DNA of 42,997 nt. Source: Bacteroidales bacterium. Its GTDB lineage: Bacteria; Bacteroidota; Bacteroidia; Bacteroidales; JAADJA01. Positions 9,673 to 17,002 of the stretch are shown piece by piece. Within the stretch, counting starts at the first letter, position 1, and every line of letters starts with the position of its first letter. Below the pieces are notes generated by a model that did no database searches, was not told the origin of the DNA, and worked only from the letters and a program-made list of their open reading frames with translations. The position numbers and the translations under genes are program-made. The stretch is taken from positions 1 to 42,997 of the forward strand of contig JAUVJI010000017.1 in the NCBI GenBank assembly GCA_030596605.1, given 5' to 3'.

Positions 9673-10998
9673 CTAATCCATCAAACAGCGAACAGAATAA
9701 CCTAATCCTTTATAATTATCACTTGAATATACACTATTAAATCCCCACTTCAACTCCCGGAACCTGGCATAATAATTATCATCTTCATCCGAAATCCAAA
9801 AATACGCACTAAAATCGCCTCCACCAACAATACCATTAGCACCTCTCCAGTCACCAGGAATTGCTGAGAAACCGTACAAATCTAATCCATTGTAGTAATA
9901 CCAATGAATGGTTGATTTAAGATTTAATCCTACATCAAATCCTCTATTTCCTCCATCATCCCATTCAGGGTCTCCAATTCTAAATTGGCTGTCAGCAACT
10001 CCTTCTAGTATTTTCCATTCTCCGCTTGTTGGAATATGCCAGCCTGTTGGACATATCCCTTGAACTCCCTGTTTTATTGCATATTGCATCATTTCATCCC
10101 ATTGATAGAGCCCTCCATAAATGGTGCAACTATCCTCTACATTTTTCTTGCAGTATTTTTCTATAATACCGTTATCTTCCATGTTTTCTTCTCCCTGAAT
10201 CATTGTTCCAACATTTAAGTTTTCTTTAAGCCAGCATTGACTGAATATTTGCACTGTATTATACACTTGCCCATCATAAGATACTGTCGGTGTTCCGGGG
10301 CAGGGAATGTTGCTGGCAAACTGAATTGCATAGGTTTGACTGGATTCAGGTTTATCCAGAAGACCAGATTGAAGGGTGTCAGTATAACCTATATAAAGAA
10401 GTGTGTCCCCTAGGTTGTATGAAAAATTTTGAACAGCTTTTGTTGCTTTTAATTGACTGTTTATGCATTCTTCTCCCAAATATTCAAGTGAACCTATCCC
10501 ACGTGAATTTGATGTTGCATGTAATATCTTAATACTTTTGGATTTTCCTCTCCATTTTGCGGTGAATAAAAATAAGTTGCCATTTCCAGGTTCAAATAGA
10601 AATGAATGAAAACCTCTTTCCAACATTATTCCTGTTTGAATGATTAGCCGTCCTATCTTATCGAATATTATTATATTCACTTTATCTTTTTGAGATATAT
10701 ATAGTGAAATTGTAGTACTATTTCTAACCGGATTTGGGTAATTTTGGAATAACTTTAGGCTTTCATCATTTTTATTAAATTCATAAATTGCGTTTTGATA
10801 ATCAAGTACAAGGATTGTATCAGGCCAAAACAACACTGTATCGCCTCCTTGTGTCCGGTTCATCACTTTAATGCTGTCGAGTTGTTTATAAGTTGCACTT
10901 TCAATAGCCGTGAAAGATAGGTCAAATGTTGGCTTTTGGCTAAAAGTAACAATAATTATAGAAAATGCGATAACAGTTAGAAAGGTTTTTATTTTCAT
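9673..10998 (-). CDS. FISUMP protein with an internal T9SS-like sorting domain
   Basis: A secreted protein of 441 residues. The signal peptide is followed by a T9SS C-terminal-domain-like module in the middle of the protein (about residues 83-160: FQNYPNPVRNSTTISLYI, IIFDKIGRLI, then a final strand ending KSIKILHAT), instead of at the end where it normally works. The C-terminal half is a FISUMP domain (QCWLKENLNVGT, TIYGGLYQWDEMMQY, GICPTGWHIPTSGEW, YFWISDEDD, GYSVRCLMD). Either the module no longer acts as a sorting signal, or it has become a structural domain. It is probably the first gene of a two-gene unit with the kelch lipoprotein. Substrate unknown. Confidence 0.82.
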   Translation of the reverse strand: MKIKTFLTVIAFSIIIVTFSQKPTFDLSFTAIESATYKQLDSIKVMNRTQGGDTVLFWPDTILVLDYQNAIYEFNKNDESLKLFQNYPNPVRNSTTISLYISQKDKVNIIIFDKIGRLIIQTGIMLERGFHSFLFEPGNGNLFLFTAKWRGKSKSIKILHATSNSRGIGSLEYLGEECINSQLKATKAVQNFSYNLGDTLLYIGYTDTLQSGLLDKPESSQTYAIQFASNIPCPGTPTVSYDGQVYNTVQIFSQCWLKENLNVGTMIQGEENMEDNGIIEKYCKKNVEDSCTIYGGLYQWDEMMQYAIKQGVQGICPTGWHIPTSGEWKILEGVADSQFRIGDPEWDDGGNRGFDVGLNLKSTIHWYYYNGLDLYGFSAIPGDWRGANGIVGGGDFSAYFWISDEDDNYYARFRELKWGFNSVYSSDNYKGLGYSVRCLMD

Positions 10999-11324
10999 AA
11001 GTGAGAATTTTGATTATTTTATAATATATCAAAAGTTAATTTGATTCTTTAATTAAGTTCTACAAATAATGTAATAGAATTTGGATACAGCTAAGGTAAT
11101 CAAATTATTTGGCAAAGAATATATATAATGTTAATTTAAAATTTGTCCAAATAAAAAATATGACATAATATATTCAATAGAAAATTGTAAAATAATTTTC
11201 TATTATCTGTTTCATTTATTCACAATTGATGGCCATATGCTATTGTTAATATTAATTTTCAATACTTTATGTCAAGTGCTCCATTCTTTAACCTACTTTT
11301 GCACCCATTTTTGAATTAATCATT
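10999..11324. other. Divergent intergenic region upstream of bipA
   Basis: A 326-base, very AT-rich gap between the leftward FISUMP gene and bipA. The only clear signal is the -7 element TACTTTTG at 11294-11301, 23 bases before the bipA start, giving bipA a short leader. No clear -33 element and no coding sequence are visible. Confidence 0.5.
11294..11301 (+). promoter_or_regulatory. -7 element of the bipA promoter
   Basis: TACTTTTG matches TAnnTTTG and is identical to the -7 of the DUF4143 gene. The -33 region is weak (TTTAT around 11266-11270). Confidence 0.45.
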
Positions 11325-13127
11325 ATGACAGAGATAAGAAATATAGCCATCATTGCCCATGTGGATCATGGTAAAACAACACTGGTTGACCGCATTTTGC
11401 ACCAGGTACGATTGTTCCGGGATAACCAGGATATGGGTGATTTGATACTCGACAGCAATGACCTGGAGCGGGAAAGAGGGATTACTATTTTATCAAAAAA
11501 TGTTTCAGTAAGGTATAATGATTCCAAGATCAATATCATTGATACACCGGGCCACGCTGATTTTGGCGGGGAAGTAGAACGTGTACTGAATATGGCTGAT
11601 GGGGTTTTACTAGTTGTTGACGCTTTTGAAGGACCTATGCCTCAAACCCGTTTTGTTTTGCAAAAGGCTATAGATTTAAATCTGAAACCAATCGTGGTGA
11701 TCAATAAAGTGGATAAGCTCAATTGTGACCCGGAATGGGCTGAAGAAATAGTAATGGAATTGATGTTTAACCTGGATGCAACAGAAGAACAACTCGATTT
11801 TCCAACCGTTTATGGTTCTGCCAAAGGTGGATGGATGGGTAAAAGCTGGTCGGAACCATCTGAGGATGTAAGCTATTTGCTGGATATGATTCTTGAACAT
11901 ATTCCACCTGTAAAGCCAAAAGAAGGAACGGTACAACTCCAGATATCTTCCATAGACTATTCCTCTTATGTTGGGCGAATTGCCGTAGGGAGAATCAACC
12001 GAGGAACGCTTACCTGGGGTCAGAATATTTCACTGGTAAAAAAAGATGGGAGTGTGGTTAAATCCAAGGTGAAAGAATTGTATGTTTTTGAAGGACTCGG
12101 AAAAGAGAAGATAAAAACACCGGTATCTTCCGGTGAAATCTGTGCCGTATTTGGTATTGATGGTTTTGATATTGGCGATACCATTGCTGATTTTGAAAAC
12201 CCGGAAGGACTTAAAAGCATACCGATTGATGAGCCAACAATGAGTATGCTGTTTACCATTAATAATTCACCTTTCTTCGGGAAGGATGGCAGGTTTGTGA
12301 CTTCCCGTCATTTAAAAGACAGGTTGTTTAAGGAAACAGAAAAAAACCTGGCGCTGCGTGTAGAAGAAACCGGTCAGGCAGAATCTTTTACAGTATTTGG
12401 CCGCGGCATACTGCACCTTTCTATCCTGATCGAAACCATGCGACGCGAAGGCTATGAATTACAATTGGGACAGCCCAAAGTGATCATCAAGGAAATCAAT
12501 GGAAAGAAGCATGAGCCGGTTGAAGTGCTTACTGTTAATGTTCCTGAATCGTTTTCAGGAAAAGTGATTGAACTGGTTACTGCACGCAAGGGTGAATTAT
12601 TGAATATCGAAACAAAATCGGATCGTATAAACCTTGAATTTCATATTCCGGCTCGCGGACTGATTGGGCTAAGAAATAAAGTACTTACCGCAACAGAAGG
12701 CGAAGCCATCATGGCGCACAGGTTCAAAACCTATATGCCCTGGAAAGGTGCATTACCAACCCGTAAAAATGGATCCCTTGTTGCCATGGAATCAGGAATG
12801 GCCGTTGCTTATGCAATTGATAAATTACAGGACAGGGGACGGTTTTTTGTAGCTCCTGGCGAAGATATTTATACCGGGATGGTAGTTGGAGAAAACAATA
12901 AAGAGGAAGATCTTACTATAAAAGTTACCAAAACAAAAAAACTCACCAATATGCGGGCTTCAGGCGCTGATGATAAGGTTCGGATAGCACCGCCCGTTAA
13001 ATTCAGCCTGGAAGAAGCGCTGGAATACATAAAAGATGATGAATACCTGGAGGTGACACCTAAAAGTTATCGAATGCGGAAGATATTGCTGGATGAGAAT
13101 GCGAGAAAAAGAGCCTCGAAAGTTTAA
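11325..13127 (+). CDS. bipA: Translational GTPase BipA/TypA
   Basis: A ribosome-binding GTPase of the EF-G superfamily, implicated in 50S assembly and in growth at low temperature or under stress. At 600 residues it has the usual full length. G motifs are intact: AHVDHGKTTL (P-loop, about 11-20), RGITI in switch I, DTPGHADFGGEV (G3, about 72-83) and NKVD (G4). The EF-G-like domains III and V (GRGILHLSILIETMRREGYE) and the BipA C-terminal domain (RGLIGLRN, MAHRFKTYMPW, GRFFVAPGEDIYTGM) follow. The last 15 codons (KILLDENARKRASKV) are repeated 2.5 kb downstream at 15646-15691; see that entry. Transcribed alone. Confidence 0.97.
   Translation: MTEIRNIAIIAHVDHGKTTLVDRILHQVRLFRDNQDMGDLILDSNDLERERGITILSKNVSVRYNDSKINIIDTPGHADFGGEVERVLNMADGVLLVVDAFEGPMPQTRFVLQKAIDLNLKPIVVINKVDKLNCDPEWAEEIVMELMFNLDATEEQLDFPTVYGSAKGGWMGKSWSEPSEDVSYLLDMILEHIPPVKPKEGTVQLQISSIDYSSYVGRIAVGRINRGTLTWGQNISLVKKDGSVVKSKVKELYVFEGLGKEKIKTPVSSGEICAVFGIDGFDIGDTIADFENPEGLKSIPIDEPTMSMLFTINNSPFFGKDGRFVTSRHLKDRLFKETEKNLALRVEETGQAESFTVFGRGILHLSILIETMRREGYELQLGQPKVIIKEINGKKHEPVEVLTVNVPESFSGKVIELVTARKGELLNIETKSDRINLEFHIPARGLIGLRNKVLTATEGEAIMAHRFKTYMPWKGALPTRKNGSLVAMESGMAVAYAIDKLQDRGRFFVAPGEDIYTGMVVGENNKEEDLTIKVTKTKKLTNMRASGADDKVRIAPPVKFSLEEALEYIKDDEYLEVTPKSYRMRKILLDENARKRASKV
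13080..13125 (+). repeat. Direct repeat, copy 1: the last 46 bases of bipA coding sequence
   Basis: The segment covering the last 15 codons of bipA recurs in the same orientation at 15646-15691 with two mismatches in 46 bases. The pair brackets the T9SS BNR-repeat gene. Such a layout, a gene 3' end as one repeat and a free copy as the other, is what site-specific insertion into a gene end leaves (attL/attR). No integrase is visible between the copies. Confidence 0.75.
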
Positions 13128-13187
13128 ATCAGTTGTTTAGAGATGACTTAGAATATAAACATGATTTTTGCACTTCAATAAAAAAGA

Positions 13188-13222
13188 ACGCAGATTATTA
13201 TGATTTTCATGATTTTCGCAGA
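13188..13222 (+). repeat. Dispersed intergenic repeat (ATGATTTT-type)
   Basis: About 33 bases built around ATGATTTTCATGATTTTCGC recur in inverted orientation at 23892-23925, with about four differences including a one-base indel. Both lie in gene-free DNA. It lies between the convergent bipA and BNR genes. Confidence 0.55.
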
Positions 13223-13366
13223 TATAGTAATCATGAGTATCTTTGTTCCAATAAATGCTTAGGAAATACTTTTGATGCATAAGATTTTAGTTCAGGGATA
13301 AAGGATAAAAGTCTGAAGATTTTATCGCCATACAGCTAAGTCTGGAGGCTTTAATGATTGGGGCGC

Positions 13367-15475
13367 TTAATGGTGAATTAGTCTTCCTGATTTTATAAAA
13401 TGTTCCGTTTCCAAGATATAGAAATAAGTTCCTTTGGAAAGATTGAACTTTTGCACTTGAATTTCCTGGAAGTTGTTAATCCACCACTTAAATTCTTTTG
13501 AAAATATCTCTTTTCCTTGGCTGTCCAATAATTTGAAGCTGACAATTCCTGCCAAAGGCTCTTTTGATTTAAGCGCAATTGAATTGCCGAATGGATTTGG
13601 ATAAATATCAATTCCATAATTCTCTGACAAAACAGTAATTTCGTTTTTTCCAATAATAACTCCGCCTCCATTTTCAGTATGCAGAATTAATGCGCCATCT
13701 CCTACAACCCAGCCCTTATATTCAGGATTAATATAAATATCATATAAAAAACCATATGCATTATCAAGCTGTACAGTCCAACTTTCACCTCCGTCAATTG
13801 TATAAGCTATTGATGGAGTATAAGAACCGGCTGCCCAACCTTCGTGCTGGTTAATAAACTGGATAGCCGGATATTCAACAGGAATATAGCCTTTAATTGA
13901 CCAGCTAATACCGCCATCAGTTGTATGATAAAGAGGGGAATAATAATCGCTGTAAGCGGTAACCCAACCATGCGTATTATTGCAAAATGACATGGATGTA
14001 ATATCATAATAGGTAGGGATATTTAAAGAAGTTGAAGACCAATTCTCACCTCCATCGATGGTATAATAAACAATTCCATTCCATGTTAATAACCAGCCAT
14101 GCAAATTATCATTAAATAAAACTTTTAAAAAAGAATCATCAGAAATATTTTCAAGTAGCCAATTGGTTCCCCCATTGGTTGTATGATAAACATTTCCATT
14201 GTTGCAGGCTATCCATCCATTATCAGGGTCACTAAAACAAATATCTATCATATATGTTGCGGAATCAAGATTAATAATTGACCAACTATCCCCACCATCA
14301 TTTGTATTCAGAATTTGATCTGGTAAGCACACAGCCCATCCATCGTTGATACTGGTAAACCATAATGACCAAATGGCGTTATCGACTCCTGGATCCTGAA
14401 TTTCCCAATTTTGTCCCCCATCAATAGTATGAAAGATTTTTCCGTCCCATCCCGCTGTCCAGCCATTATGATTGTCAACGAAATGGACTGTGCCCAAACT
14501 TTGATTACAATCGCCGTGATCTTCCCAGATCATTCCGCCATCCTCTGTTTTAAGAAAAGTACCATAGGTACCGGTTGCAAATCCCTTTTCAGTATCTAAA
14601 AACAATGTACTTTTTAAGGATCCTGAAGTTCCGGTTTCCAATGGAATCCAGTTAATGCCTCCGTTAACAGTTTTAAACATTGTGCCTGCACTTCCTGCCA
14701 TCCACCCATGTTGAGAGTCACTAAAAAAGATTCTATAAATAAGTCCGGTAAGCACTGACTGAACATTCCAGGTTTGACCTGCATCAGATGTTTTAAATAA
14801 TCGATTCCCAACTGCCCATCCATTATTTTGGCTGGTAAAGTAAATATCAAACAAATATGAATAACCACTAAAAATAGTATCTGTTATCCAGTTCATTCCT
14901 CCATCTTCTGTGTGCATAATCAATCCATTCGTAGGGCCGCTATTGGTACGGCCAACTAACCAACCATTTAAATCATCATTAAAATACACGCTGTTAAAAT
15001 CATAATTATTATTGATATATAGCCCGTTCCAGGTTTCTCCACCATCATCTGTCCTCATGAACCAACCAGCATGTCCTGCAACAAATCCGGTTTCATTATT
15101 TATAAAAAATACTTTTTTGAAATTCAAATAAGGTAAATCATCAATAATAGTCCAGGTATAACCTCCATCATAGGTTTTTAAAATATTACCGAAATCCCCT
15201 GCAATTATCCCTGTCAATGAATCCAAACTAACTATTGAGTTAAGTGAACAGATTACTGGACTGTCAATTGTTTCCCAATTTACCCCTCCATTAATAGATA
15301 GGAAAATCTTTCCAGATCCACCGGCCATAACTACCCGGTTTTCAGAAAAAAAACAAATATCATTTAGGTTATATCCAAAGGGATTGGGATTCTGCAAATA
15401 CCATTGACAATGCAATGATTGCATGAAACAGATCAGTATAAGAACCAGAAGAGATTTAAGAGATGTTTGTTTCAT
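13367..15475 (-). CDS. T9SS-secreted BNR/YCF48-type repeat protein
   Basis: A secreted 702-residue beta-propeller-type protein. The signal peptide (about 1-23, ending LHC) is followed by about 14 repeats of 40-45 residues with the pattern GW.VG..G..... T.DGG..W, typical of YCF48/BNR-like sorting-domain proteins of Bacteroidetes. The end (about 618-702) is a complete T9SS sorting domain: IDIYPNPFGNSIAL, SFKLLDSQGKEIF, then LSKGTYFYILETE and a basic tail. It should be carried across the outer membrane and attached to the surface; the ligand is unknown. It lies between two copies of the bipA 3' end, which suggests that the gene arrived as cargo. It converges on bipA. Confidence 0.85.
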   Translation of the reverse strand: MKQTSLKSLLVLILICFMQSLHCQWYLQNPNPFGYNLNDICFFSENRVVMAGGSGKIFLSINGGVNWETIDSPVICSLNSIVSLDSLTGIIAGDFGNILKTYDGGYTWTIIDDLPYLNFKKVFFINNETGFVAGHAGWFMRTDDGGETWNGLYINNNYDFNSVYFNDDLNGWLVGRTNSGPTNGLIMHTEDGGMNWITDTIFSGYSYLFDIYFTSQNNGWAVGNRLFKTSDAGQTWNVQSVLTGLIYRIFFSDSQHGWMAGSAGTMFKTVNGGINWIPLETGTSGSLKSTLFLDTEKGFATGTYGTFLKTEDGGMIWEDHGDCNQSLGTVHFVDNHNGWTAGWDGKIFHTIDGGQNWEIQDPGVDNAIWSLWFTSINDGWAVCLPDQILNTNDGGDSWSIINLDSATYMIDICFSDPDNGWIACNNGNVYHTTNGGTNWLLENISDDSFLKVLFNDNLHGWLLTWNGIVYYTIDGGENWSSTSLNIPTYYDITSMSFCNNTHGWVTAYSDYYSPLYHTTDGGISWSIKGYIPVEYPAIQFINQHEGWAAGSYTPSIAYTIDGGESWTVQLDNAYGFLYDIYINPEYKGWVVGDGALILHTENGGGVIIGKNEITVLSENYGIDIYPNPFGNSIALKSKEPLAGIVSFKLLDSQGKEIFSKEFKWWINNFQEIQVQKFNLSKGTYFYILETEHFIKSGRLIHH

Positions 15476-15588
15476 TATTAATTTTATAATAGAATATAAA
15501 ATTAGTAAAAAATATTATACAATTGGGTTAGATAGCTTAACACAGAAAAAAATCCGAAATAATCGGTTAATTCTTTTAGGTTACTAAA

Positions 15589-15693
15589 ATGGACTATGTC
15601 TTGCTGGCGTACAAGGCCGGGCTGGTAGACCAGAACCAGTGGGGAAAGATCTTGCTGGATGAGAATGCGAGGAAAAGAGCCTCGAAAGTTTGA
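15589..15693 (+). pseudogene. 34-codon open frame ending in a displaced copy of the bipA 3' end
   Basis: ATG at 15589 opens a 34-residue frame ending with TGA at 15691-15693. The last 15 residues are exactly the BipA C-terminus (KILLDENARKRASKV), encoded by the 46-base repeat at 15646-15691. The first 19 residues (MDYVLLAYKAGLVDQNQWG) do not match the BipA sequence before its tail. They come from a stretch clearly richer in G+C than the surroundings, so the junction between unrelated DNA and the bipA tail is sharp. Best read as the second repeat of an insertion, or as a relic of another gene fused to a bipA tail. Translation is doubtful. Confidence 0.6.
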
Positions 15694-15715
15694 AGTTCGA
15701 AGTTTGAGGTTTGAA
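15688..15715 (+). repeat. Array of 7-bp repeats (GTTYGAR) starting at a stop codon
   Basis: Four exact-length heptamers of the form GTTTGAA, GTTCGAA, GTTTGAG, GTTTGAA run directly from the TGA of the bipA-tail copy. Related arrays occur at 26131-26218, 32539-32616 and, more weakly, 35101-35128, each touching a gene boundary. Confidence 0.6.
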
Positions 15716-15887
15716 GTTCTCCCGCAGGGGTGCGTTCGGCATTGGTTCTTGCTACAGGTGAGATTTCCCTTTGCTTACTTATTGGCGGTTGTTATTAAAT
15801 TATTAATAGGATTTAGTTGTCCTAATAGATTAAAAAAGAGTTACAATTGTTAATGGCAGTATTATTCTTTTCATGTTGTATTGTTTT

Positions 15888-16036
15888 ATAACAAACGCTA
15901 ACGTTCCCGCAATATGAATCGTAGCAGCTTTTGGGGTGTTTTCGTGACAAGATACAAAATACTTTGAGTAAATGTACCTAAGCCTCGCAAACCATTGTCC
16001 CAGCTAAGGTTTATATTGTGTGATGTACGCTGTTAT
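15888..16036 (-). repeat. attC-like imperfect inverted repeat at the end of the DUF4238 gene
   Basis: The left arm (15888-15918, with ATAACAAACGCTAACG) and the right arm (16010-16036, with ATATTGTG and ACGCTGTTAT) are imperfect inverted copies about 90 bases apart. The outermost motif, TATAACAAACGC, resembles the start of the Vibrio cholerae VCR attC site. The TAA of the DUF4238 gene (16033-16035) lies inside the right arm, as is usual for integron cassettes. No integron integrase is in the window and no second site was found on the other side of the gene, so cassette origin is only a possibility; a dispersed MITE-like repeat is the alternative. Confidence 0.4.
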
Positions 16037-16935
16037 TCTAATTCTTCAAATAGTCTATTTTTAACAAAATAATGAATATGTTTTTCTTTTAATACTTTAT
16101 AAAAATCAACTGATACTTGAAGTAGGTTTAAATTATTTGATGCTATATATTTTTTTGATTGATCAATGATTGCTGCATTGTAATTGAGCGACATACGCTT
16201 AGTAAGTTTTACCAGTGGTTTTAGAGAGGACGATAATATTCTTTTTGAGGATAATGCGATAAAATAATCATCTTCCACTAAATCAGTAAACTTGCTCAAT
16301 TGATTTTTAAATATTAATGGATAATCACCAATAACGAAAATGTCTTCCTCGAACTCAGCAATTTTAACATAAATACTTTCCCTTTTCGTAGGACTGTTGG
16401 TCATTTGTTTAATAGTCTCTTTATAAAGTCCCATCCTTTGAATCTTATTCCAGCCTTCATCTTTTCTTAATTCTTCTGGGTCAATTCCAATAGAATTTAT
16501 TTCCGCTCTTTTTATTAAATCCTTTGCCGCAAAATCAGTTAAAGGAAGTCGCCAGAAAAGATTGATTATAAAGAATTGTAGTTGAGCGAGATTGTCATCC
16601 GACAAAAGTTCAGGTACTATTTTAGAGGTTTGAAGACATTTAATATATTTAGCTGAAGTATCATCTAGTTTCTTATAAAATTCATCTTCAATAAGAGAGG
16701 TTTTTTTTGCATCGTCGATTTTGACTGTATTCCTCTCGTTCTCAAAAAAGATACTTTTTGGACTACGGAGATTATCAAGGATTTTATCCTTTGATTTGTC
16801 ATAGATGTATAATAATCCATCCTTATTTGAGAATTCCTTTATTAAAAATATCGGTATATAATGATGTCGTATGGAGAATTGATTGTTCAAAGTTTCATAA
16901 TTGCATACACCTTGTTTATATACCCCACTATCCAT
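16033..16935 (-). CDS. DUF4238 family protein
   Basis: A 300-residue soluble protein of the DUF4238 family, recognised by its N-terminal signature HHYIPIFLIKEFSNKDGLLYIYDK (residues 24-47, with spaced acidic and aromatic residues) and a later GDYPLIF motif near residue 207. Members are scattered among bacteria and often occur in accessory or mobile DNA; no biochemical function is established. The stop codon lies inside an attC-like inverted repeat, and the gene stands between two secreted-protein genes with which it shares nothing, consistent with transfer. No convincing promoter was seen upstream. Confidence 0.75.
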   Translation of the reverse strand: MDSGVYKQGVCNYETLNNQFSIRHHYIPIFLIKEFSNKDGLLYIYDKSKDKILDNLRSPKSIFFENERNTVKIDDAKKTSLIEDEFYKKLDDTSAKYIKCLQTSKIVPELLSDDNLAQLQFFIINLFWRLPLTDFAAKDLIKRAEINSIGIDPEELRKDEGWNKIQRMGLYKETIKQMTNSPTKRESIYVKIAEFEEDIFVIGDYPLIFKNQLSKFTDLVEDDYFIALSSKRILSSSLKPLVKLTKRMSLNYNAAIIDQSKKYIASNNLNLLQVSVDFYKVLKEKHIHYFVKNRLFEELE

Positions 16936-17002
16936 TTCTCAACAAAAACACAGTAACTCCTTATAAACTAATTACAAACCTGTGTTTACCTGATTTAATT
17001 CA

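Larger units (their letters stand above)
15476..16032. other. Gene-free region with bipA-tail copy, 7-bp array and attC-like repeat
   Basis: A 557-base region between two leftward genes. It holds, from left to right: AT-rich sequence upstream of the BNR gene; a small open frame ending in the bipA-tail copy (15589-15693); a 7-bp array (15688-15715); about 170 bases without recognisable content; and a long imperfect inverted repeat (15888-16036) ending in the DUF4238 stop codon. Confidence 0.6.

Noticed and set aside
15659..15853. 64-codon open frame on the plus strand
   Set aside because: It reads the bipA-tail copy and the 7-bp array in another frame; no family resemblance and no start signal.
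16936..17002. A second attC-like site on the other side of the DUF4238 gene
   Set aside because: No inverted repeat comparable to that at 15888-16036 could be found in these 67 bases.
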